From the NCBI GenBank assembly GCA_963682025.1, contig OY821519.1, forward strand, positions 1,220,001-1,284,000: a DNA stretch of 64,000 nt, given 5' to 3'. The translations under genes were made by a program, and so were the position numbers. The stretch is from Cordilura impudica. Lineage: Eukaryota; Arthropoda; Insecta; Diptera; Scathophagidae. The notes under the pieces are model-generated. The model ran no database searches. It was not told the origin of the DNA and worked only from the letters and a program-made list of their open reading frames with translations. Positions 1-10,222 of the stretch are shown piece by piece (the first letter of the stretch is position 1; each line of letters begins with the position of its first letter).

Positions 1-24
1 ATACGCCTTTTTTAGCCTTTAAAA

Positions 25-37
25 CCCCCCCCCCCCC
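25..37. repeat. Poly-C run
   Basis: Thirteen consecutive C bases next to short T and A runs. Such a run is unusual in this AT-rich DNA and may be a sequencing or assembly weak point. Confidence 0.6.
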
Positions 38-1055
38 TTTTTAACAAGAAAAATTTAACAAACAACGTTATATTTCCATTTAAGTGGGAAATGATGTGTT
101 TTCAAATACACTTGTAAAAATGGTATGATAAGCATTTCTTCCATTATTAAAAACATTAACATTCTTATCAATTGATTTTCTCGTTTTTGTTTAACAAAGT
201 TCTGTTTCTTCTGAAACAACGTTTTGAGTACTCCACTGTATAAATGTTTCATTATATAGAAAATATTATTATCACCCCAATTAACTTGAACATTTGTTTT
301 AGCTCTTGTGGTTGTGATACTTCATTCCATCTCTTTAATCGGTTTCCTATTAAAAGCAAATATTAAAATTTATGCAAACTTTTCATTCTCACGGTTGAGC
401 GAGCTATGCCATTTGATGTGTTTCGCGGGGGCATTGATGTAGAACTTACAACCAGAAATTCAACTTACAGGTTGGTGTTGATGTAATATAATTTATTTAA
501 TTAAAAATTACACAATTGTATGGTGTCAGCTTTAAAGAATTTTGTTGAATGAAGTGAACAACAGTTGACTATTTCGTCTCCGTACGTATTTTTGGAAGTT
601 TTTCGTTGCTTTGGATAATTTGGAAACATTTTTTTCATAGTTGAAATGAATAAGGAATTCTTGTGATGCAGCGTTCTTATCCTGGGGGAATTAATTTAAT
701 AAAATAACAAGAATCTGTCACAATATGTATTTTGATTTAATTTCATTCTCTGTTTGTATAAAAGATTCGTTTTCCTTTTTTGTCATTCATTGTTCACGAG
801 CATAAAAAACGTTATATTCATATTTATGTCATCGCATTTTATCCTTGTAAAATAGAGAGTTTTTGTACAAATTCATTTTAGTTTTATATGTTTTAAAAAA
901 AGAAATATGCTGGAAGTTTATATTTCTTTTATCCTCTGGGCAAGTGGAATCATCATCATCATATTTTTTGCTGCTTCTTTTGAATGTCTTTGCGGCAACA
1001 ATTTAAATGTAAGCTCAACACATAACTGATACTGATACGTTATTTCTGTTATTTT
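38..1055. other. AT-rich interval, no gene recognised
   Basis: No supportable gene, RNA or repeat structure is visible. The only frame of note (positions 55-252, minus strand) is short, lysine-rich and has no recognisable motif, so I treat it as chance. Confidence 0.5.
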
Positions 1056-1860
1056 TATACCCTATACCACTATGTGGTTTGGGTATAATGACTTTGTGCT
1101 GCTGTTTGTAACAACCAAAAATATTTGACCTAGACCCATCTTTAATTATACCGATCGAATCAGAATCACTTTCTGAGTTGATTTAACAATGTCCGTCCGT
1201 CCGTCCGTCCGTCCGTCCGTCCGTCCGTCCGTCCGTCTGTGTGTCCATGTAAAGCTTGTAATCAAACTGCAGGTCGCAAATATGAATATATTTTGATGAA
1301 ATTTGGTATATAAGCTTTTATCGGCCATGGGATGAACGCTATTGAAATTGGTGAGAATCGGTCCATGTTCAGACCTAGCCCCCATACAAATTACCCATAT
1401 GAAATCGACATAAATTGCCATAAGATCCAAATTGTCATATAGATCTTACTCAAATTGGGTTTGTATGCGTTCATTACATCCACTAATGAGTAGTCGAAAA
1501 ATGATCCCTTTGACCCCATATAGAACTGCTTCCCGATCTTCACTTAAATCTATTAAAAAACAAAAATATTGCACTGATTCTTCTCAAATTTTGTTTGTAC
1601 ATATTTTTGCAAAATACAAGAGACTTTACCAAACATGATCAGGATCGGTCCATTTTTGGACCTAGTCCCTTTATAGATATAACATCCGATATGAACTTTT
1701 TCATATCTGCAGCCAAAAAAATTAATAAAAATCCCACTCAAATTTGGTTTATGCTTATTTTCTATATCGAAGTAGTTGGACCGAAAGATAGGGTCTCTAA
1801 ACCATGGTATAGGGTATCATATAGTCGGTCTAGACCGACTATAATTTTCTTACTTGTTTT
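1056..1860 (+). mobile_element. Helentron/mini-me-like element, copy a
   Basis: Full-length copy of a family seen at least seven times here. The 5' end is TATACCCTATACCACTATG, which folds as a nested hairpin (TATACCC..GGGTATA around CCAC..GTGG). A (GTCC)n run lies about 135 bases in; here it has 11 units (1191-1234). The 3' part carries the inverse of the start (TGGTATAGGGTAT), then a perfect 20-base palindrome TAGTCGGTCTAGACCGACTA, and ends TTTTCTTACTTG next to T-rich flank. Dipteran mini-me and DINE-1/Helentron elements are known for (GTCY)n arrays, subterminal inverted repeats and a 3' hairpin, and the structure fits. The element is non-autonomous: the frames inside it recur only because the repeat recurs. 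Confidence 0.75.
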
Positions 1861-2469
1861 TTGTTGCTTTTGGTAGCCATCACAGTAATATTTTGTTGTT
1901 TATTTGCCGGCCCTTTGGCTAAGTTCTTATGATGTGCAACATTTTGTAATTTTTTTCGAGTTTTTTTTTTTTGGTTTAAAAAATGAAGAGTTGTCAAATA
2001 CAGACTGCCATAAAAAGTAATAATAATCTTTGAGTGGATATAAAATTAAATTCAGCTACAAACGTGTTTTCTTTTGCCGTTTTGATGAATGAGTTTATTT
2101 TGTATGGAATCGCTGTTAGTGATGGCCGCTTAAAACATAGTTGCACTTGTATACATTTATAACAATATTCAGATATAATATGTACGAGTTCATACATACA
2201 TACACACATATCTATGTATGCATAAACGAGTGCATACGTATTAGTAATAGTCAATAAATGCCCTTGGTTAGGCGGTAGTAATATTCTTATTCATAAATTC
2301 ATTCTTATTATGAGCGCCTTAATATATATCTATCTTAATTAATAGAGTAAAAATCAGAGCTCCCCATTACTCGAGCTTCGAGCTATTCTGTATATAATTT
2401 TCTGTGTGTTCCTTGAATATTTTTTGTAAATTGATGACAAACTTGGTTGAAGTGCAATTTTTCATATAT
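1861..2469. other. AT-rich interval, no gene recognised
   Basis: Intergenic sequence with short CATA/CACA runs near 2195-2220. The 2000-2250 minus-strand frame has no recognisable domain. Confidence 0.5.
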
Positions 2470-3313
2470 TAGTACGGAAACTGGCTGATTTTTTTCGAGT
2501 AGTAGGTTGCCAATATTGGTCTGAATGGCTTAAAAATTTAAATGAGTCATCAAAAAAAAAACATAAACATTTTTTTTTTTTAATTTTTTGTTTATTTCAT
2601 TACTGATCTTTTTCGGGTAGTAGTTCGCCCACACCACACATTAGCAACGAGTGTTACAATATTTTAGGCAAATAATCTTTTGATATGAGGGACTACAATT
2701 TGCATTAGTTTTAACCATGTATTTTTGGGAAATTTCTTATAAAATGATGCCAAGCTTCAATGTAGTGAATGTTTTCATACATTTGTGTGGAAAGTAGTCG
2801 AGCTTTTTCGAGTAGTTCGTCCAGCCCACAATTATTTCCAGAAAGATGTAAAATTTTTAAAATATACACTCCTTAAAATTTTAGCTCTAAAAATATAACT
2901 TTTGGCTAAGTCATCATGACAAATTTTCTATAAAATTTTCTGGAAAGAGTCTGATTTTTTCAAGTAGTAGTTCGTCGGAGCCACAATTTTGGCCAGATTA
3001 CTTTGAAATTTCATATACATACGTGAAAACATTTTTTTTCAAATTTTTTTTTTATTTTCTGTTTTTTGTCGAGTAGTAGCTCGTCAAAGCTTCAATTTTT
3101 GGCGGAATGCTTTGAAACTTGTAGAAAGCGTTCTCTTTATATGTACAGCTCTAATGAATATAATTTTTTTGTCAAGTCATTGTCGAAAATTTTCTGGAAA
3201 ATATCTTCAAATTTTAAATAAGAGCATATTGTAATCAGAAAATACACACATCAAACACACAATGTACTGTTCTAAAGCAGCCAACACAATTTTTATTTTC
3301 ATATTAATTACAT

Positions 3314-3442
3314 GTGTTTCTAAATTTTGTACGGTACCGAACACAATCATGACTGTGTTCGAAATAAAAAATACGTAATACGAAATTTTAAAATGAAACA
3401 CAGCCATGATTGTGTTCGGCAGCGTACAAAATTTAGAAACAC
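3314..3442. repeat. Foldback / hairpin repeat with ~47-base arms
   Basis: Arms at 3314-3360 and 3395-3442 are inverted copies differing at only a few positions; both carry GTGTTTCTAAATTTTGTAC and CCGAACACAATCATG. The loop is about 34 bases. This looks like a small foldback MITE. Confidence 0.75.
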
Positions 3443-3470
3443 ACATAATTGATTTCCTCTGATTTTCACA

Positions 3471-3848
3471 CATCTATAATATTAATAGGCAAGGCGATTT
3501 TTTGTGACCGATGTAAGTTTTACAGTTTTACCCCGATTTTAACAAAAAATTTATCATTTGAAAGGTATTTCTTTTTAGCTGTTACCCAGATTTACAGATT
3601 TTCGTCGTCTGGAATATTTTTTTTGTGTTATGATCGTTTAAAGTTGCTACTAACACATAAATAAAATTATACAATGCTATGTGTGTGTTTATTAAATAAG
3701 TTAATGTGTTTGTGTTAAAGTGTTGAGTTTGTTTTCTTCATTTAAAATGAGTTGAGTTGTGAAGCATACCTTTAGGGTCTTTCTTAAATTAAAAAATAAA
3801 ATTTCCTGGAATTTGCAATCGAATTTCGAGTGCTGGAATCTGCTAGTT
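3471..3848 (-). mobile_element. RTE/SINE-like short retroelement, copy 1
   Basis: Read on the minus strand it begins AACTAGCAGATTCCAGCACT and ends CCTATTAATATTATAGATG. The same block occurs at 50158-50485 with several indels. The form (ACTAGC start, TATAGAT-type tail) is shared with the elements at 9642-10222 and 58575-59014. Insect RTE-type 3' ends and their SINEs commonly end in similar TATTAGTATAGATT tails, and on that basis I class it. No protein is encoded. Confidence 0.5.
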
Positions 3849-4319
3849 TGTATATAAAGTGGTCAATATCAGCCGAGTAGTGCTATACCGACGCCACAAT
3901 TTTGGTCGGAATGTTTTAACGTTTTTATGAGTAATTTATGAATATGGTCAATTACAAAGAGTGAAAAAATAAATTTTTGTTTTTGTAATTTTTCGAGTAT
4001 TGCTCCCACACACCCACTTTTTTGTCGGAATGATCTGCTCTACATATATTCAAGTTGCAATGCTAATTGTTTTTACCAAGTATTCTACCAAAATTGTTTG
4101 AAAATGGATATTAAACAGGAACGTATTTTCATACATTTGAGTGGAAAGTGGATGATCTCTTTCGATTACTAGTCTGTCCACGCCAGTAAAACAGTCGGAT
4201 TCAAATAAGATTTGAGAATAACATTCTTGGTAACTGTATGATTAATTTTACAATCTTTCAAACATGAAAAATATTAGTTTTTAGTGCTCGAGCAACTCGA
4301 GCTTGACCGGAGGCCCTGG

Positions 4320-5225
4320 TAAAAATATTGTTTATTTCCTTTGCGCCAGCCACTAATGAATCTTGCGTTTTACGACTAATGTAATTAAACACACACACAT
4401 ACTAACAATTCGACACATCAAAATGTACTTAAAGTAAATACGCAAATAACGACTGCTACGAACAAAATAAGTTTTAATAATGTCTAGAAAAATTATGATT
4501 GCAGAGTTAAGATTTCTGGTTACGAATAAAATTATCCACTTGTGCAACGTTTATACGATTATGTACGTTTGTGTGCACGGTTAATAAAAAAAAGCTCTTA
4601 GGAATGTTGATAACATTATTAGCATTAAAACACATACACACATATACGAGTATACTTATGGAGGCTGGAATACATGTGTGAGTGAATGTTCGTATAATGC
4701 TGCCGATCAAAATCGTGTCACTGCCTGGAATAATGTAGCAACAAGAGAGTAGTTAATAGGAACGTAATACAAACATTTATTTGACATTGCGATAACTCTC
4801 TAATATAGATATTAGATTATTAGAATTGTGACGATAATTTGAGCTCGGCTTTAATCAAATTAAAAATTTGGTTTTTTTCATTTATTTTCCCCGTGACAGA
4901 GGTGATTTTAATTTCATTTAAATTCTGTAAAGTTCCACTGTGATTCTTATTCCAAAACTAACAGGATAAAATTGACCACAAATAACAAGTTTTTTTTTAT
5001 ATAGACCTTTAAGTTTGGGCTAGGTGACAGTCGTGGATTGTGGCATTTCTCTCATAAAGATTCTAGAGTTTTCCTATGTATTTTTTTTAATTTAAATTGC
5101 ATTCGTTAATGTGAGGATATAGTACTGCAAAGAAATAATGTATTGAAAAGGTTAACCAATCTTACGAAGCTTGACAATAGTAAAGAACATCGTTGCCCTT
5201 ATAATATATATATATATACATATAT
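4320..5225. other. AT-rich interval, no gene recognised
   Basis: No gene is supported. The minus-strand frames around 4353-4710 lack domains. A (TA)n stretch (about 5203-5225) adjoins the long-TIR transposon that follows. Confidence 0.5.
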
Positions 5226-6318
5226 GGGGCGTTTCATGTCAAGTGCACCAACTTTTGAAACCGATGTCTTCCGATCGGGATGAAATTTGCACCTATGAAA
5301 TTTGTCCTATTGGATAGTAGTTTAGACACAATTTTTCAACAAGATCGGTCAAGATCTCTCTGAGTTAGAGGGCATAAAAATTTGACATTTTGGCCAAACA
5401 GGTGTTTTTTCTCATCCATGTAACTTGTTACCTATTGTTCTTAGAAAATTTTCTCCCAAATAGTTTAGATAGCTATTTCTTCAATATTTTGGAAAAAAAA
5501 TACTTTAAAAAAAATTTTTTTTAGACTTTTTTTTTGTTGCTAAATCAAAACATTTTTTTTCCTTTTTTTTCAAAAAGGGCATTTTTTGTTTTTTTCTATA
5601 AGAAAGTTTAGGCTTTTTCCTTTAAGAGCTTTTTGGTCGCTTAGTGGGATGGGAGTGGGATATCTATCTTCAGTGTTTTCAATGTTTCGTGATGATCCTC
5701 TTTGCTATTAAAAACTATTTTAGTTTCTTTACAATAATTCTTTGCCCAATGGAATAAAGCAGTTGCATCTAAGAAGCGATCTTGATGAGAGCACTGGAGG
5801 CTATACTTCGCTGCATTTCTTTTAAGATTTGCTCTAATACCATCACATGCTCCTTTATGCATTTGTGAAAAATTGAAAAACATTTATTTTGATAGATATC
5901 CCACTCCCATCCCACTAAGTGACCAAAAAGCTCTTAAAAGAAAAATCCTAAGCTTTCTTATGAAAAAAAAAATGCCCTTTTTGAAAATAAAGGCAAAAAA
6001 TGCTTTAATTTATTAAAAAAAAGTCTAAAAAATTTCTTTTTTTTTTAAGTATTTTTTTCCGAAATATTGAACAAATAGCTATCTAAACTATTTGGGAGAA
6101 AATTTTCTAAGAACAATAGGTAATAAGTTACATGGATCATGGATGATGTTTGGCCAAAATGTCAAATTTTGATCCCCTCTAACTCAGAGAGATCTTGACC
6201 GATCTTGTTGAAAAATTGTGTCTAAGTTACTACACAATAGGACTAACCTTGGTGCAAATTTCATCCTGATCGGAAGACATCGGTTTCAAAAGTTGGTGCA
6301 CTTGACATGAAACGCCCC
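5226..6318 (-). mobile_element. Long-TIR DDE-type transposon, copy 1 (internally deleted)
   Basis: The two ends are inverted copies: GGGGCGTTTCATGTCAAG at 5226 and its reverse complement ending at 6318. Arms are about 443 (5226-5668) and 428 bases (5891-6318). Only about 220 bases lie between them, holding the C-terminal piece of the transposase on the minus strand. Both flanks are (TA)n-like. Compared with the copies at 26.6 and 59.5 kb, most of the coding region and the inner part of each arm are gone, so this is a non-autonomous deletion derivative. The arms differ at scattered positions, so the insertion is not recent. Confidence 0.85.
5669..5883 (-). pseudogene. Long-TIR transposon transposase, C-terminal fragment
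   Basis: The minus-strand frame reads through HKGACDGIRANLKRNAAKYS, then a run including DATALFHWAKNYCKE and KEDHHETLKTL, before passing into the inverted repeat. It matches codon for codon the 3' part of the transposase at 27181-28417, although the residue after GACDGI is R rather than G. Unlike that copy it keeps the codons after AKYSL open (no TAG). It lacks the upstream DFAENY and SDGA motifs and cannot be functional. Confidence 0.8.
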
Positions 6319-6892
6319 ATATATATTCATATCAGTATACCCGCTATGTTGTTAGCGTAACTATTATATTAATTATTTAAACCATAATAATATTTAAAAA
6401 TAATAACACATATAGCGTGAGAGCCAGACGATGTAAACTTTTATTAAAATATATTTTTGACGACTTGGACGGACAATTCCAAAAAATTTGATCATAAAAT
6501 TAAAAACTCTTTTATTAATTTAAATTCAGAAAAAAATTTTATGCTATTGACTAAACAATGGAAACCTTCAATACGCAATAACACTATGGTATAAAATGAA
6601 GTTCATGGTGTTAGGTGTGGATGATTCGTATACCGAACGATTGCATTATGCTATAATATTAAAATTCCCAAACCGTTTGATCCAGTTCATGTGTTCTTTA
6701 GCAAGACTAATGCTAACCACGCGATTTTTCTCTGATATCAGTGGTTCCTTACAGGACGATAATAATAAAGGTCAGCCTCAATTGCTCGTCGCACTACGGG
6801 GTATTTGTACCGAAAAGCTGGCATTAAATGAACGGGTTTTCCGATCCGCGCAAATATGTGTACTATTTAGTTTTCATGATCGTTGGTTTCAA
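6319..6892. other. Interval with a 100-codon plus frame of unknown nature
   Basis: A plus-strand frame (6596-6898) of 100 codons begins at an ATG but resembles no family I know. Its last codons run into the inverted repeat that starts near 6893. I see no splice or promoter evidence and do not call it a gene. The rest is AT-rich. Confidence 0.4.
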
Positions 6893-7725
6893 ATCTGATG
6901 TCAAAATTTCGAAAATCAAAATGGCGGACACAAAATGGCGGACCATTTTTCTCAAACCTAAGCGCATTTCCACTAAACTTTGTCTTAAGGAGTTTTCGGT
7001 GTCGCTGATGTCAAATCTGAATTCAAAATTTCAAAAATCAAAATGGCGGACACAAAATGGCAGACCTTTCTTCATAAAACTAAGCGCATTCACACCAAAC
7101 TTTGTCTTATGACATTATGGGAAATTCCCCGTCGACATTGATGGATGAAAGACTGGAATTTATGGAAACAAAGTTGTTGGAAAAATTAAATTGCTCAAAG
7201 AAGGATAACTGTGTAAGAAAGACGCTAGCAAAATTTAAAGAAGAATTTAAAAAAAATTCGATCAAAAATGGCCGCAATGAAAGCCGCTTTTTAAATAATG
7301 AAATCACCCAGAAATTGTTAAAATCGTCAATAAATTTTTATATAAAGACTGACAAGAGAGGTCGACCGCAAAAGCCTTTTGGGATCTGCAACGATCGCAG
7401 TAAACTGCTGAAAACCGAGTGTTTGAGGAAGCAAAGTTCTGTTGAAGAGTTAACATATGCTGCGCATATGAGCCAAAGAGCATTCGGAAATATTCAAGCT
7501 GCGAATTTAATTAAAGAATGAGAAAAATGGTCCGCCATTTTGTGTCCGCCATTTTGATTTTTGAAATGTTGAACTCAGATTTGAGATCAGCGACACCGAA
7601 AACCCCTTAAGACAAAGTGTAGTGGAAATGCGCTTAGGTTTGAGAAAAATGGTCCGCCATTTTGTGTCCACCATTTTCATTTTTGAAATTTTGAATTCAG
7701 ATTCGAATTCAGCGACCTCCAAAAC
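6893..7725. mobile_element. Inverted-repeat element with tandem GGCGGACACAAAATGGCGG arms
   Basis: The left arm (about 6893-7095) and right arm (about 7524-7725) are inverted copies. Each is built from nearly two tandem units of about 120 bases. Every unit carries CAAAATGGCGGACACAAAATG, then ACCTAAGCGCATTTCCAC and TTTGTCTTAAGG. Between the arms sits an intact 134-codon frame. The layout is that of a DNA transposon with subrepeated long inverted repeats, or a derivative that kept only an N-terminal coding part. I did not find clear outer target-site duplications. Confidence 0.7.
7117..7521 (+). CDS. 134-aa TE-borne protein with RGRPxKPF motif (Transib-like N-terminal domain?)
   Basis: Intact frame from ATG 7117 to TGA 7521; upstream in-frame codons begin with TTG, so I chose the first ATG. 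The product is hydrophilic and lysine-rich. It has KTDKRGRPQKPFGICNDRSK at about residues 87-106, then SSVEELTYAAHMSQRA near the C-terminus. The order R-P-x-K-x-F, then S-S-x-x-E-L-x-x-A, also occurs on the minus strand at about 33170-33294, at the start of the degenerate Transib-like transposase. I therefore infer that this is the N-terminal domain of a related transposase. From memory, GRPxKxF...EEL..A..MS.R is typical of the leader of that arthropod repeat-protein family. No catalytic region follows, so it may be an internally deleted copy. It lies wholly between the arms of the inverted-repeat element. An independent gene is less likely. Confidence 0.55.
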   Translation: MGNSPSTLMDERLEFMETKLLEKLNCSKKDNCVRKTLAKFKEEFKKNSIKNGRNESRFLNNEITQKLLKSSINFYIKTDKRGRPQKPFGICNDRSKLLKTECLRKQSSVEELTYAAHMSQRAFGNIQAANLIKE

Positions 7726-8835
7726 CATTATTTTACCACATTTCCGACAAATACCGTAACACGCTCAATTTTTATTAGCTTTTTGCCTTGCATAACCCCG
7801 TTTTTTCGAAGTTCTCGAAAACCATGAAGTGCAAGTTTGTGCAACCTGCACCTGCGAAATTTTGTTACAATATATGTTAAACTACAAACGGGGCTCATAG
7901 ACAAAAGTTCCAACATACAGGCATATTTTTTTTAACTTCTCAATTTTTAGGTGCTCGTAAGAAAACCGGAATTAAACTTAAGTAACGGAACAAAACGAAG
8001 CGTTTTATTGACTTAAACGTAACTTATGTATCAGTTAACTAACACACTAAATACAACTCTTATCTTTAAGCGTTTACTACACTTTCAAAGAACGTAAACA
8101 TTGCCCTTTTTCGATTCATCAAAAAATTTCATAACAATTAATTGGCAAACCTCAACTTCAATGGTTTCCCGGCTACGCAAAATTTACTATATTGTTATTT
8201 TTATCGTTAGAACATGATTTAGTGGTCAATTAACTATGCGATTAAGATTATTTCAACGCAATCTAAAATTTTGATTTTTTGCCAGCTTTTCAGTACGAAT
8301 ACCCCTTAGTGCGTCGGGAAACAGTTCGAGCACATAGTTTTACCATCAGATTCTTACTGACCTCTTTATTAAATTATTCTGTCTTTGACTCGTGTTATGG
8401 GGTCTGGGTCATAAAAGGAAATTGTGTATTTATTCATAAATTATTTCTCACAACTTTTCCTAACGACCAGCACTAAAATCATCTATTATCCTGGTTTTTA
8501 ATGCTTCATAAAACTTGACTTTTGCCATTATTTTATAATAATTGAAAGAAAACGTCAGAGTATATAAATATTTAAATAATGGTTAAAATATTTTACATTT
8601 TCTTTCAGACCTTCTTCTATTTTTATTGTTTTAATCAACTCTGGTAACGAAGTTTAAAAGTTTCCACTGTTTTGGCGTCACTCAAAAAGATATTTCTCTT
8701 TTCGTTTATCAATTTTTTTAATTTTTTTGTAACAAATTTGTCACCTTTCAATAGAGAAGTCACCAAAATATTTGTCAGATTTGTCCGATATTTTTGCCTC
8801 TGGTGAAACCCACATATCAAATTTCATATTCCTAA
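7726..8835. other. AT-rich interval, no gene recognised
   Basis: Frames at 7728-7916 (minus) and 8279-8476 (plus) are short and have no recognisable motif. Nothing else is supported. Confidence 0.5.
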
Positions 8836-9108
8836 ATTGAGGAGGTCCATAACAAAACGCAATAATTCCACCAGAACAAGTATTTGGAAAACTGAATAAA
8901 TTTAATTTAAATTTTAAATTTAAAGTCAGTAGGATATATGTTGGATATATATTGGAATCATTGGTATTGAATTACACTAAAATTATTGACCTTTGGTAAG
9001 TTTCATAACAATGGGCACATAGATGCCAATGTCTAGAATCGGATATTGTCAATAAAACTAAAAACTTAAAAAGTGGAATTATTGCGTTTTGTTATGGACC
9101 TCCTCAAT
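8836..9108. repeat. Element bounded by perfect 36-base inverted repeats
   Basis: Positions 8836-8871 and 9073-9108 are perfect reverse complements over 36 bases (start ATTGAGGAGGTCCATAAC). They are separated by 201 bases of AT-rich sequence with palindromic AAATTTAA runs near 8900-8925. A short non-autonomous DNA transposon (MITE) or a foldback would look like this. Immediate flanks do not show an obvious target duplication. Confidence 0.75.
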
Positions 9109-9641
9109 TACTTTGTAAATAAAATACGTAAAGTTACCCTTTTACACTTATGGACCATTTTTACCCCCCTTAACATCAGAATTTCAAAAAAGTTTTCATC
9201 TCATTTGATGTTTTTATCTCTAGTGGCATCCACAAACTATATTTTATATTCGGTTGTTTCGAAGTAACCAAATGTATACTTTTTCCACTTTTTGGCCGTT
9301 TTTCCTAACTAGACGTCACAACTACCAATATTTTCATCTTTGACTGATGCCCACGTGTCAGTTGGAGTCTGTATACCAAATTTCATATATATATAGATTA
9401 ATATTTGAAAAAGATGCAAAAAAGTTCAATTTGTACCCTTTTTGGTAGTTCCACCCCCCCCCCACCCCCCAAAAAAATGGCCGAATTTATTCCCAAATTC
9501 ATTTCTTACCTCTTTTTCCTTTTTGGCCCTTTTATACCCTCCTCCGTACGAATTTATAAAAATCGTACAGTCCAAATTTTAAGTTTCAGGGCCGAAGGGT
9601 GTGGGCTGGGCGATGATGATCACTCACTCTGTTATATATAT
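9109..9641. other. AT-rich interval with C-rich run
   Basis: Contains a C-rich stretch (about 9451-9470, CCACCCCCCCCCCACCCCCC) and repeated 'TTTTTCC..TTTTTGGCC' phrases. They suggest an old RTE-like 3' region just upstream of the next element. No coding signal is seen. Confidence 0.4.
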
Positions 9642-10222
9642 AGACTAGCTTTAACCCGATGCGCCTCGCTACACCCATCGTAACGAAAAAAAATGGGTGT
9701 AGATTTTGTAGAAAACTATTTTATTTATTTTTTTTGTGGCAATTTTTGATTTAGCCGATTTTCGGATTTGGCGATTTTTGTTTTTAGCAAGTTTTATTTT
9801 TCGCGATATTCGGTTTGGCGATTTTTAATTTGGCCCATTTTTGTCCGACTTCTCAAATTAATATTAGATGACCTCAGATAAATTTGCAAAGCAGTCCTTG
9901 TCACAATAATCGAGATATATAATATTGAATTATTACTTTGTATGGGAGGTGCTACGCCCGCTTAGTAACATAAATAATAGGTGACATCATACAAATTTGA
10001 AAACTCCTTCTGTCATAGTACTCAAAAAAGTTCACTTTATATGGGAGGTGCTATACCCATTAAAGATATAGAAAAAAATGTGTAGCCTATGGCCTTCCTT
10101 AAGGACCATTCTAAATATTGGAACCAACATTGTAAAAATCCGATGAGTAGTTACGGCTATTACCTCCTACAAACAAACAAACAAACAAACACACATTACC
10201 ACTTCATTCTATTAGTATAGAT
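9642..10222 (+). mobile_element. RTE/SINE-like retroelement 3' region
   Basis: Begins GACTAGCTTTAACCCGATGC followed by GCCTCGCTACACCCATCG. It contains two degenerate tandem units with TATGGGAGGTGCTA(C/T)(G/A)CCC near 9940 and 10040. It ends with a (CAAA)n tract (about 10171-10192) and TTCTATTAGTATAGATT. The start and tail are of the type seen in insect RTE elements and their SINEs. No reverse transcriptase is present. The orientation is set by the tail. A region at 51480-51770 carries related units on the other strand. Confidence 0.5.

Larger units (their letters stand above)
2470..4195. repeat. Degenerate dispersed/tandem repeat with CGAGTAGTAGTTCG core
   Basis: A core resembling TTTTTCGAGTAGTAGTTCG, usually followed within 20-30 bases by GCCACAATTTTGGCCGGAATG, recurs near 2490, 2613, 2806, 2960, 3069, 3869, 3992 and 4154. 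Spacings are irregular (roughly 110-190 bases in the first five), so this is an old tandem array or many decayed copies of one element. A foldback and a short retroelement (separate entries) interrupt it. Related phrases (AATGTATGAAAGTATG, GTTTGAAGTTTGATG) also occur near 13860, 15530 and 16600. No coding potential is visible and the family is unnamed. Confidence 0.55.

Noticed and set aside
6596..6898. 100-codon plus frame as a gene
   Set aside because: No recognisable domain; it reads into the arm of the neighbouring inverted-repeat element at its 3' end, which suggests chance openness. Left as unassigned sequence.
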